Positions 1-5,745 of a DNA stretch of 6,107 bases are shown here, piece by piece; position 1 is the first letter of the stretch; each line of letters starts with the position of its first letter. Position numbers and translations under genes: made by a program. This DNA comes from Chloroflexota bacterium (GTDB taxonomy: Bacteria; Chloroflexota; Chloroflexia; Thermomicrobiales; UBA6265). The notes below the pieces were generated by a model that was not told where the DNA came from, did not search any database, and was given only the letters and a program-made list of their open reading frames with translations. The stretch covers positions 1 to 6,107 of the forward strand of contig JAEVYR010000416.1 of NCBI GenBank assembly GCA_023392645.1, given 5' to 3'.

Positions 1-990
1 GTGCACTGGTTCCTGATGGTGTTCCGCCCGGTCATCATCGCGCTGAACTGGGTCGGCAACCAGACGGTGCGATTGCTCGGGTTCGAGCCGGCCGCCGGGC
101 ACGAGCTGGTGCAATCGGCCGAGGAGCTGATGATCGCGCTCGATGCCAGCCACGAGGCCGGGCTGGTGACGCAAACCGCGCACGACATCGTCGAGCGGGC
201 GTTCAGCTTCACCGACCTGCAGGCGCGCCATGTGATGCTGCCCCGCACCGAGGTCACCGCCATCGATATCGACGCGTCGATCGACGAGGTGATTCGCCTC
301 GCGACCGATACGTCCTACACGCGCCTGCCGGTGTATGAGGGCGACAACGACCACATTATCGGCATCATCAAGATCAAGAAGATGCTGCCGCTGTTCCTCG
401 CCTGGGCCGAGCAGCGCCACGCCAGGCCGATTTCGGCCAACGGGAATGGATCCCACGCGGCGACGGGCGTCGTCACGCCGCTCAAGGCGTTCGACCTGCG
501 CGACTCGATGATGGAGCCGACGCTGGTGCCGGAAACGCTCGCCGTGTCCGAAGTGCTGACGCGGATGCAGGAAAACCGCGTGCAGATGGCCGTCGTGATC
601 GACGAATACGGTGGCACCGCGGGTATCGTCACGCTTCAGGACATCGTCAATCGCCTGATCGGCCGCGTCCTCGACGAGGAGGAAGGCGATGGCGAGCCCG
701 AAGGCCTGCGCGACGACGGCACGATCCACCTCGATGGGCTCACCTCGCTCTCCGAGCTGCGCGAGGACTACGGCATCGATCTCGCGGACGACAACATCGA
801 TGTCGAGACCCTCGGCGGTTACGTCTTCTTCTCCCTGGGGCGCGCGGCCCAGATCGGCGATGAGGTCGAGACCAGCAGCGGCGAGCGGATCACGGTCGAG
901 GAGATGGACGGGCTGCGCGTGTCGCGCGTGCAGGTCATCGGCCGCGCCCACGCCGACGAGCCGGCCGAGCAGATCGCCGTGCCGGCGTGA
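1..990 (+). CDS. CorC/HlyC-family CBS-domain protein (5'-truncated)
   Basis: This is the C-terminal 329 residues of a membrane-anchored CBS-pair protein of the CorC/HlyC (UPF0053, TlyC-like) family, members of which are linked to divalent cation efflux or tolerance. The first codon in the window is GTG, but it is probably an internal valine. The residues after it (about 3-27) look like the tail of the N-terminal DUF21 membrane domain, which should lie upstream. Domains seen in order: the SAEEL segment (39-43); the MLPR motif (79-82) opening CBS1 (to about 135); CBS2 from about 168, with MMEP (170-173) and the family-typical DEYGG (201-205) followed by GIVTLQDI; and a CorC_HlyC transporter-associated domain from about 235 to 315. 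The linker between the CBS domains (about 135-165, rich in N, G, S and H) looks longer than usual. The TGA stop overlaps a possible GTG start of the PadR gene. The family call is firm; the transported ion cannot be told. Confidence 0.9.
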   Translation: MHWFLMVFRPVIIALNWVGNQTVRLLGFEPAAGHELVQSAEELMIALDASHEAGLVTQTAHDIVERAFSFTDLQARHVMLPRTEVTAIDIDASIDEVIRLATDTSYTRLPVYEGDNDHIIGIIKIKKMLPLFLAWAEQRHARPISANGNGSHAATGVVTPLKAFDLRDSMMEPTLVPETLAVSEVLTRMQENRVQMAVVIDEYGGTAGIVTLQDIVNRLIGRVLDEEEGDGEPEGLRDDGTIHLDGLTSLSELREDYGIDLADDNIDVETLGGYVFFSLGRAAQIGDEVETSSGERITVEEMDGLRVSRVQVIGRAHADEPAEQIAVPA

Positions 991-1006
991 GGCCGGTCGA
1001 GCAGGC

Positions 1007-1014
1007 GGAAAGGA
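1007..1014 (+). promoter_or_regulatory. Ribosome binding site for the PadR gene
   Basis: GGAAAGGA ends 11 bases before ATG 1026 and favours that start over the upstream GTG at 987. The same octamer precedes the small Myb-like gene on the minus strand, which supports it as a real Shine-Dalgarno form in this genome. Confidence 0.55.
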
Positions 1015-1025
1015 CGCGGGCCACG

Positions 1026-1586
1026 ATGACGCCAGCGCCACGCGAACCGCGGCTCGGCCCGGCCGAGTACAGCCTGCTGGGGCTGCTGGCCGTCTCCGGC
1101 GCGAGCGGTGCTGGAGGCGTCCACGGCTACGACCTGCAACGACACTACACCGACGGCGCGCTGGGCGAGATTATTCGCCTCGAGCCGGGTATGCTCTACC
1201 ATCACCTGAAGAAACTGGATCGCTACGGGCTCATTACCACCGAGGTCATCCCCCAGCCCGACCGGCCGGATCGCCGCATCCACACCCTCACCGGGTCCGG
1301 CCGCGAGCGGCTCGAACGGTGGCTGCGCGCGCCCGTGCGGGTGACCCGCGAGATCAGGCTCGACGTCCTGTTGAAGCTCTTTTTCGCGCGGCGGCTCGAC
1401 CCCGCGCACCGCGCCTCGCTGATCGCGCAGCAGCGCGCGGTGCTGGCCGAGCTGGAGGCATCGCTGCGGACGCAGATCGATGCGCTCGATCCCGCCGGGA
1501 GTGACGACCGCGAGCCGGTGTTGCACCTGCGACAATTGCAGACACGCGCGGCGCTGGATTGGCTGGATGGATTGGAGAAGGTATGA
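1026..1586 (+). CDS. PadR-family transcriptional regulator
   Basis: This 186-residue DNA-binding regulator has a PadR winged helix at about 13-92. It contains the typical HGYDL (33-37), the recognition-helix region with LEPGMLYHHLKKL (52-64) followed by YGLI, and a wing with RPDRRIHTLT. The C-terminal half (about 105-182) is predicted helical and rich in charged and leucine residues, like the dimerisation helices of PadR/Vir-type proteins. PadR proteins usually repress adjacent genes and respond to small molecules. I chose ATG 1026 because GGAAAGGA lies 11 bases upstream and the PadR domain begins soon after. An in-frame GTG at 987, overlapping the previous stop as GTGA, would add 13 residues and is the alternative. 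The TGA stop overlaps the ATG of the ammonia-lyase gene (ATGA), so the two are probably translated together. The ligand is unknown; the lyase substrate is only an inference from context. Confidence 0.88.
   Translation: MTPAPREPRLGPAEYSLLGLLAVSGASGAGGVHGYDLQRHYTDGALGEIIRLEPGMLYHHLKKLDRYGLITTEVIPQPDRPDRRIHTLTGSGRERLERWLRAPVRVTREIRLDVLLKLFFARRLDPAHRASLIAQQRAVLAELEASLRTQIDALDPAGSDDREPVLHLRQLQTRAALDWLDGLEKV
1574..1581 (+). promoter_or_regulatory. Ribosome binding site for dpaL
   Basis: GGAGAAGG sits inside the last codons of the PadR gene, with its GGAG core five bases before ATG 1583. It picks that ATG over the in-frame TTG at 1559 and the later ATG at 1595. It also shows that the lyase can be initiated at the end of padR translation. 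Confidence 0.55.
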
Positions 1587-2758
1587 CCACAACGATGAGC
1601 GACATCTGGCTCCGGCAGCGACCGGTGATCCTGAGCCCGGATCCCGACCCGGTCGCGCAACTGCCGATCACGCCGCTCCAGTTCCATCGTCGCCTGCCCG
1701 ACTATGAGCCGACGCCGCTGATCGACCTGCCCGAAGTCGCCGAAGAGCTCAAGCTGGAACAGATTCTCGTCAAGGACGAAACGACCCGCCTGGGCCTGCC
1801 GGCGTTCAAGATGCTCGGCGCGAGCTGGGCGATTTACCGCGCGCTGGCCGAGCGCTGGCCGGCGCTGAAGCACGACTGGAAGACGATCGACGAGCTGCGA
1901 GCGCAGGTCCAGGCGCACGCGGCGGTCAGCTTCGCCGCCGCGACCGATGGCAACCACGGCCGGGCGGTGGCCCGCATGGCGAAGATGCTGGGCTGCGACG
2001 CGACGATCATCGTGCCGGAGAGCATGGTCAAGGCGCGTCGCGACGCGATCCGCAAGGTGGGCGCGAAGGTCGAGGTGGTCAAGGGGACCTACGACGACGC
2101 GGTTGCCCGCTCGGCCGAGCTCGCCTCGCGTGACTGCCTCGTGATCTCGGACACCGCGTGGGACGGGTACGACCAGGTGCCGCGCTGGGTGATCGAGGGG
2201 TACAGCACGATGTTCCGCGAGATCGAGGCGCAGACGCGGCTCGTGCCCTCGCATTTCTTCGTGCCGATCGGCGTCGGCGCGCTGGCGGCGGCAGCGATCG
2301 TGGCGGCGCGCCACCGGATGCCGCCGGCGGCGGTGATCGGCGTCGAGCCGGACCAGGCCGCCTGCGTGCTGAAATCGCTCAAGGCGGGCGGTCCAGTGTC
2401 GGTGGCGGGGCCGCACGAATCGATCATGGCGGGCCTCAACTGCGATACCCCGTCGCCAATCGCGTGGCCGGTGCTGGCGGCCGGGCTGAACGCGGCGATC
2501 GCGATCACCGATGACGCGGCAAAGGAAGCGATGCGCGTGCTCGCGCGGGCCGGGATCGTCGCCGGCGAGACCGGCGCGGCGAGCCTCGGCGGCCTGATGG
2601 CGCTGACGGAGGCGCCGAACGGGAACGACCTGCGCAGCCGGATGCACCTCGACAAGCGGGCGCGGGTATTGATCCTGGCGACCGAGGGTGCGACTGATCC
2701 TGAGTCGTGGGAAAAGATCACGCGCCGATCGTTGGCAAAGGCCATCGAAGCCAGCTGA
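1583..2758 (+). CDS. dpaL: 2,3-diaminopropionate ammonia-lyase
   Basis: This 391-residue PLP enzyme of fold type II (tryptophan synthase beta family) matches the YgeX/DpaL family over its full length; the E. coli enzyme is about 398 residues. The family splits 2,3-diaminopropionate into pyruvate and two ammonia in the cytoplasm. Visible signatures: YEPTPLIDLP near the N-terminus; VKDET followed by AFKMLG with the Schiff-base lysine K76; ATDGNHGR containing D122; SDTAWDGYDQVP containing D190; the phosphate-binding turn IGVGALAAA; GVEPDQAACV; IMAGLNCDTPSP; and GETGAASLGGL near the C-terminus. From memory, K76, D122 and D190 correspond to the E. coli catalytic K77, D120 and D189. The ATG overlaps the padR stop. 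Alternatives are an in-frame TTG at 1559 or ATG at 1595, but GGAGAAGG favours 1583. Other fold-II lyases such as threonine dehydratase fit less well, because TAWxGY and IMAGLxC are typical of this family. True substrate preference is not shown. Confidence 0.9.
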   Translation: MTTTMSDIWLRQRPVILSPDPDPVAQLPITPLQFHRRLPDYEPTPLIDLPEVAEELKLEQILVKDETTRLGLPAFKMLGASWAIYRALAERWPALKHDWKTIDELRAQVQAHAAVSFAAATDGNHGRAVARMAKMLGCDATIIVPESMVKARRDAIRKVGAKVEVVKGTYDDAVARSAELASRDCLVISDTAWDGYDQVPRWVIEGYSTMFREIEAQTRLVPSHFFVPIGVGALAAAAIVAARHRMPPAAVIGVEPDQAACVLKSLKAGGPVSVAGPHESIMAGLNCDTPSPIAWPVLAAGLNAAIAITDDAAKEAMRVLARAGIVAGETGAASLGGLMALTEAPNGNDLRSRMHLDKRARVLILATEGATDPESWEKITRRSLAKAIEAS

Positions 2759-2951
2759 CGCGCGGTCCGTCCGGTCGTGGGCGACATCGTCACCCAAACC
2801 ATCGTGGAACATTGTCACTTCGGCCAGGCGCGCGAGGAGTGGAGAAAGGACAGCCCGTGGTGGTTGTCCGACGATTCTTCCTTCCCGCGGCGATGCCGTC
2901 CGACCCAGGCACCTCGCCGCCGGGCGACGGGGGAGCGGCGATCGGCTATCC

Positions 2952-2968
2952 TAGTCAGCCACTGACTA
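2952..2968. promoter_or_regulatory. Perfect palindrome, candidate operator for modAB
   Basis: TAGTCAG-CCA-CTGACTA is a perfect seven-base inverted repeat around a three-base centre, ending 34 bases before the modA ATG. It is AT-richer than its surroundings and sits where a repressor site, or a short RNA hairpin near the ribosome site, would act. It does not match the E. coli ModE box (ATCGnTATATA-type halves). The regulator is unknown, and its role as an operator is inferred from symmetry and position only. Confidence 0.4.
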
Positions 2969-2987
2969 TCGATTCGCCGCCACCGTG

Positions 2988-2992
2988 AAAGG
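2988..2992 (+). promoter_or_regulatory. Ribosome binding site deciding the modA start
   Basis: AAAGG (within GAAAGGT) ends ten bases before ATG 3003. The alternative GTG at 2985 has no purine-rich site upstream, so the ATG is preferred. Confidence 0.45.
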
Positions 2993-3002
2993 TCCCCACC
3001 GC

Positions 3003-3887
3003 ATGCCCGGACGTCGATCACCGCTCGTCCTCCTGCTGATCCTGATCGCCGCCATCGCACAGCCCGCCACGCCGGCAGCAGCCGTCGGCCTCACCTGCCC
3101 GCCGTCCCCGACGGTGGTTTCCGAGGTCTCCCCCGCCGCTCGACCGTCGCTCGACGCCGTCTTTCCCGAGAGCGGCGAGCTGACCGTCTTCGCCGCGGCG
3201 TCGCTGACCGATGCCTACACGGAGATCGGCGATGCCATCATGGCCGCCAATCCCGGCATCATCATTGCCTTCAACTTCGCGGGCTCCCAGGCGCTCGCCA
3301 CCCAGCTCGAGCAGGGCGCGCCGGCGGATGTCTTCGCGTCGGCCAACACCACGCAGATGCAGGTGGCGATCGACGCCGGCGTGATCGATGGCGAGCCGCA
3401 ACCCTTCACCCGCAACCGCCTGGCGATCGTCGTCCCGGCCAGCAATCCGGCGAACATCGAGACGCCCGCCGACCTGGCCAGGGACGACGTGCGGCTCGTA
3501 CTCGCGCAGCCCGAAGTGCCGGTGGGTCGCTACTCCGCCCAGTCGATCTGCACGATGGGCGAGGACGCGGCGACCTACGGCGAGGGGTTCGTCGAGCGTG
3601 TTGGCGACAACGTGGTCTCCCAGGAGGAGGATGTCCGCGCCGTGCTCACCAAGGTGCAGCTCGGGGAGGCGGACGCTGGTATCGTGTACGCGAGCGATAT
3701 CACCGCCGAAGTCGCCGGGGACGTGTCCATCATCGAGATTCCCGAGGATGTCAACGTCATCGCGACCTACCCGATCGCCCCGGTGGCGGGAGGCAACACG
3801 GAACTGGCCGAGGCCTTCATCGCCTACGTGCTCGGGCCGGAGGGGCAGTCGACACTTGAGGACTATGGCTTCACCCCGCTTCCGTGA
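3003..3887 (+). CDS. modA: Molybdate-type ABC transporter substrate-binding protein
   Basis: This 294-residue exported oxyanion-binding protein captures molybdate (possibly tungstate) outside the membrane for the ModB permease. It begins with a signal peptide: basic MPGRR, a hydrophobic core from about 7 to 19, and a likely signal peptidase I site after PAAA near residue 27. A nonconserved segment of about 30 residues follows before the ModA fold. Family motifs: TVFAAASLTDAY with ligand-type Ser67; FAGSQALATQLEQGAPADVF with Ser95; NRLAIVVP; a VPVGRYS segment; EDVRAVL; and GIVYASD with Tyr229. The two serines and the tyrosine match the oxyanion ligands known in ModA. Cys32 and Cys183 are the only cysteines. 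Cys32 is not in a good lipobox (preceded by GLT), so a disulfide is more likely than a lipid anchor. ATG 3003 was preferred to GTG 2985 because of the ribosome site. The stop overlaps the modB start (GTGA). Confidence 0.9.
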   Translation: MPGRRSPLVLLLILIAAIAQPATPAAAVGLTCPPSPTVVSEVSPAARPSLDAVFPESGELTVFAAASLTDAYTEIGDAIMAANPGIIIAFNFAGSQALATQLEQGAPADVFASANTTQMQVAIDAGVIDGEPQPFTRNRLAIVVPASNPANIETPADLARDDVRLVLAQPEVPVGRYSAQSICTMGEDAATYGEGFVERVGDNVVSQEEDVRAVLTKVQLGEADAGIVYASDITAEVAGDVSIIEIPEDVNVIATYPIAPVAGGNTELAEAFIAYVLGPEGQSTLEDYGFTPLP

Positions 3888-4750
3888 CGATGTCTGACCT
3901 GGCGTCTCCCGCCAGACCCGCCCGGCTGTCCACGCGACGCGCCGGGCGGACGCTGTCCCCCGGCTTCGGGTTCACGATGGTTGCCGCGGCAACGCTGCTC
4001 GTCCTCTTTCTCGCGCTGCCGCTGGCCGCGATGGCATGGCGCGCGCTCCAGGAAACCGGCGGCCTGACGGCGAGCGAGCGTCATCAGCTCTGGCAGGCGA
4101 TGCGCCTGAGCATGGTGACCTCCCTGATATCGATGGGCATCATCGCGCTCTTGGGCACGCCGCTGGCTTTCCTGCTGGCTCGCCGCCAGTTTCGGGGCCT
4201 GCACTTGCTGAACACCGTGGTCGACCTTCCCATCGTGCTGCCGCCGGCGGTAGCGGGCATCGCCTTGTTGATGGCGTTCGGCCGGCAGGGCGTATTCGGC
4301 CAGTGGCTCAACGAGCTTGGGATCACGGTGGGCTTCACAACGACCGCGGTCGTGATGGCGCAGGTCTTCGTCGCGGCGCCGTTCTACGTGCGCAGCGCGA
4401 AGGCGGGGTTGCAGGGCGGTCCGAAGGATGTCGAGGACGCGGCGGAAATCGATGGGGCGACACCGCTGGCGGTGTTTCGGGATATCACGCTGCCGCTGGC
4501 GCTGCCCGGCGTCGCGGCGGGCATGGTGCTGGCCTGGGCGCGAGCGCTGGGCGAGTTCGGGGCGACGATCATGTTCGCCGGAAACTTTCCCGGCATCACG
4601 CAGACCATGCCGCTGGCGATTTACGGTCGCTTCAGCGCCGGCGATCTCTCGTCCGCGTTGCTGCTTTCACTGATCCTGCTCATCACCTCGCTGATGATCC
4701 TGCTCACGGTCCGCACGGTCAGCTCGCACACGACAAGCGACGAGGTGTAA
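3884..4750 (+). CDS. modB: Molybdate-type ABC transporter permease
   Basis: This is the inner-membrane permease of the molybdate importer: 288 residues with about six predicted membrane segments (roughly 29-52, 73-97, 109-131, 149-170, 210-235 and 258-280) after an Arg/Pro-rich cytoplasmic N-terminus. The cytoplasmic EAA loop that contacts the ATPase starts at AAEIDGA (186-192) and continues into ITLPLALPGV. It is followed by RALGEFGATIMFAGN, a stretch characteristic of ModB/CysT-type permeases. VDLPIVLPPAVAGIALL in the third segment is also typical. The GTG start overlaps the modA stop as GTGA; an ATG two codons later (3890) is an equally possible start, and neither has a clear ribosome site. 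Translation is probably coupled to modA. No ATPase gene (modC) follows, which is unusual. Sulfate permeases are related, but pairing with a ModA-type protein favours molybdate or tungstate. Confidence 0.9.
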   Translation: MTMSDLASPARPARLSTRRAGRTLSPGFGFTMVAAATLLVLFLALPLAAMAWRALQETGGLTASERHQLWQAMRLSMVTSLISMGIIALLGTPLAFLLARRQFRGLHLLNTVVDLPIVLPPAVAGIALLMAFGRQGVFGQWLNELGITVGFTTTAVVMAQVFVAAPFYVRSAKAGLQGGPKDVEDAAEIDGATPLAVFRDITLPLALPGVAAGMVLAWARALGEFGATIMFAGNFPGITQTMPLAIYGRFSAGDLSSALLLSLILLITSLMILLTVRTVSSHTTSDEV

Positions 4751-4754
4751 TGCC

Positions 4755-4780
4755 GAACCGGGCCGGTGTGGCGCGGGTTC
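4755..4780. terminator. Weak hairpin between convergent genes
   Basis: GAACC (4755-4759) pairs with GGTTC (4776-4780), with an inner GCC/GGC pairing. It lies exactly between the modB stop and the stop of the convergent small gene. There is no T-tract on either side, so it is at best a weak bidirectional terminator. Confidence 0.2.
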
Positions 4781-4999
4781 TCAGGTATCGTCGGCTCGGC
4801 GGCTGAAGGGCGACTGGTTGGTCGGCTTGAGCGAGACGCCCAGCTTGCTCGCGTGCGAGTACACCGCCGAGGCCGTGCGCCCCAGCTTCAGGCCGATGAC
4901 CCGGGTGGGCGTGTTCTCGCCTGCCAGCTCGCGCAACCGGGCGTCGTCCGCCGGGGTCCACGCGTTGCCGGCATTGCGGGTCGACCGAGGCTCAGTCAT
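4781..4999 (-). CDS. Small Myb/SANT-like helix-turn-helix protein
   Basis: This 72-residue protein of unknown function has one visible module at residues 13-57. AWTPADDARLRELAG opens a helix with the conserved tryptophan typical of Myb/SANT-like folds. TPTRVIGLKLGRTASAVYS then reads as a helix-turn-helix, and SKLGVSL ends the recognition helix. The tail (58-72) is polar, with KPTNQSPF. It probably binds DNA, but its target is unknown. I chose ATG at 4999 because GGAAAGGA lies seven bases upstream on the minus strand. A longer frame reaches upstream to 5083 but has no such site, and its extra residues look noncoding. It is convergent with modB and downstream of the acetyltransferase on the same strand, 110 bases away. 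It could be a stand-alone regulator; no link to molybdate uptake is shown. Confidence 0.75.
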   Translation of the reverse strand: MTEPRSTRNAGNAWTPADDARLRELAGENTPTRVIGLKLGRTASAVYSHASKLGVSLKPTNQSPFSRRADDT

Positions 5000-5006
5000 G
5001 GCCAGT

Positions 5007-5014
5007 TCCTTTCC
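5007..5014 (-). promoter_or_regulatory. Ribosome binding site of the small Myb-like gene
   Basis: Read on the minus strand this is GGAAAGGA, seven bases before ATG 4999. It is the same octamer as the one before the PadR gene, and it fixes the start of the 72-residue protein. Confidence 0.6.
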
Positions 5015-5040
5015 ACGATGTGACGGGTTCGGATGCTCCC

Positions 5041-5046
5041 AGTATA
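5041..5046 (-). promoter_or_regulatory. Possible -10 box for the small Myb-like gene
   Basis: The minus strand reads TATACT, five of six bases of the sigma-70 -10 consensus, 41 bases before the ATG at 4999 in an otherwise GC-rich gap. No good -35 hexamer is found at 16-18 bases. This suggests the small gene has its own promoter, but the evidence is a single hexamer. Confidence 0.3.
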
Positions 5047-5109
5047 GGCATCGCCGTCCCTTGAAGCCCGTCCGCCGCCCCACGAACCAACGCGCAGCAC
5101 CGGCTCCAG

Positions 5110-5661
5110 CTACGAACGAGACGTGAAATCCTCACGCGTCAGGCGCATGATGTATTCGTCACCGGTGTTGGCGGGGGATTCGTCGACGACGGGAACCGTC
5201 TTGACCCAGGTGAACCCGGCCCGCTCGTAGGAGCGGATCGCGCGGGCGTTGTCCGGCGACGGCGCGATGATCGCCACCGCCGCCCCCATCTCGCCGAAGA
5301 CGACCTCCCGCAGTAACGTCCGGATCGCCGCCGTTCCGTATCCCCGGCCGCGCGCCCACGGCTCGCCGATGAAGATGTCGATCCCGACCGCGCCGGGATC
5401 GACGGCGATCTGACGCGCGTAGTCCGGATGGTCGTCGATCACGTAGCACTGGATGTATCCGGCATCGCGGCCGCCGACCTGAATGATGTAGCCGCGAGTC
5501 GGCTCCTCGCCGGTGATCATGGGCAGGTAGGACGCCCGCAACGCGTCGAGCTCGGTCGAATCCTCCTGGTACCAGGGCGAGACGTCCGGGTCCTCCAGCC
5601 AGCGCTTCAACATGGGGATATCGGCCTCGCTCAGCGGCCGGAACCTGATCTCTGGGGGCAT
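5110..5661 (-). CDS. GNAT N-acetyltransferase, aminoglycoside 6'-acetyltransferase-like
   Basis: This 183-residue acetyl-CoA-dependent transferase of the GNAT fold closely follows the layout of AAC(6')-Ib-type enzymes. An N-terminal IRFRPLSEADIPMLKRWL is followed by VSPWY, YLPMI, then GYIQCYV (68-74). DPGAVGIDIF carries Asp95, in the position of the GID aspartate thought to be important in AAC(6')-Ib. The acetyl-CoA pyrophosphate loop is RGRGYGT (104-110), and the GNAT C-terminal motif PSPDNARAIRSYERAGF spans 134-150. The double tryptophan segment I recall in AAC(6')-Ib is replaced by DYARQIA. The enzyme may therefore modify aminoglycosides, or another amine such as a siderophore intermediate; function is inferred from family only. 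ATG 5661 was chosen because GAGGAG ends nine bases upstream on the minus strand; ATG 5670 is too close to it, and the frame extends to 5754 without a comparable site. It is divergent from the membrane protein gene that follows. Confidence 0.82.
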   Translation of the reverse strand: MPPEIRFRPLSEADIPMLKRWLEDPDVSPWYQEDSTELDALRASYLPMITGEEPTRGYIIQVGGRDAGYIQCYVIDDHPDYARQIAVDPGAVGIDIFIGEPWARGRGYGTAAIRTLLREVVFGEMGAAVAIIAPSPDNARAIRSYERAGFTWVKTVPVVDESPANTGDEYIMRLTREDFTSRS

Positions 5662-5670
5662 CTCGGGCAT

Positions 5671-5676
5671 CTCCTC
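5671..5676 (-). promoter_or_regulatory. Ribosome binding site for the GNAT gene
   Basis: The minus strand reads GAGGAG, nine bases before ATG 5661 and directly against ATG 5670. The spacing favours the 5661 start, which also begins right at the conserved GNAT N-terminus. Confidence 0.5.
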
Positions 5677-5745
5677 ACGGCGGCTGGTAGCATGGTCCCG
5701 GCAGGTCACCATCATGCCGTATCCATGCAGTCCCCGGGGCACCTC

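Larger units (their letters stand above)
2759..3002. other. Intergenic leader between dpaL and modA
   Basis: This 244-base gap contains no recognisable gene or RNA family. I see no T-tract terminator after dpaL; the best local hairpin, TCGCC-GCCG-GGCGA around 2914-2927, has only five pairs. The clear element is the 17-base palindrome at 2952-2968, listed separately. A strong ribosome-binding-like string, GGAGAAAGGA (2841-2850), lies six bases before a GTG (2857) that opens a 43-codon frame ending at 2988. It is discussed as a finding and not called as a gene. A convincing -35/-10 pair for modA was not found; TATCCT at 2947-2952 is the only -10-like string near the gene. Confidence 0.5.

Noticed and set aside
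689..1504. A 271-codon plus-strand frame overlapping the CBS and PadR genes
   Set aside because: Its product is dominated by Ser, Arg and Ala repeats expected from an out-of-frame reading of high-GC coding sequence, and it crosses two real genes.
819..1592. A 257-codon minus-strand frame opposite the CBS and PadR genes
   Set aside because: Shadow of the plus-strand genes caused by high GC content; no motif and no ribosome site that would support it.
2494..2512. Clustered GCGATCGC-like strings within dpaL
   Set aside because: They encode ordinary Ala-Ile codons in a GC-rich gene and are not arranged as a repeat array.
1223..2818. A 531-codon open frame on the minus strand opposite padR and dpaL
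   Set aside because: It lies antisense to two well-supported genes with clear family motifs. Its translation is Arg/His/Asp-rich low-complexity typical of the reverse frame of high-GC coding DNA, with no recognisable domain.
2777..2965. A 62-codon frame from GTG 2777 in the dpaL-modA gap
   Set aside because: It has no ribosome site at its start and no similarity I recognise. The neighbouring frame with the strong GGAGAAAGGA site is the better small-ORF candidate.
2941..2973. ModE-box-like pieces (ATCGGCTAT and CTATCGAT) around the palindrome
   Set aside because: The two pieces are not symmetric about a common centre, and the spacing differs from the ModE site, so I do not call a ModE operator.
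5732..5739. CCCCGGGG eight-base palindrome in the divergent start region
   Set aside because: A short all-GC palindrome is expected often in such a genome and shows no further symmetry or repeat.
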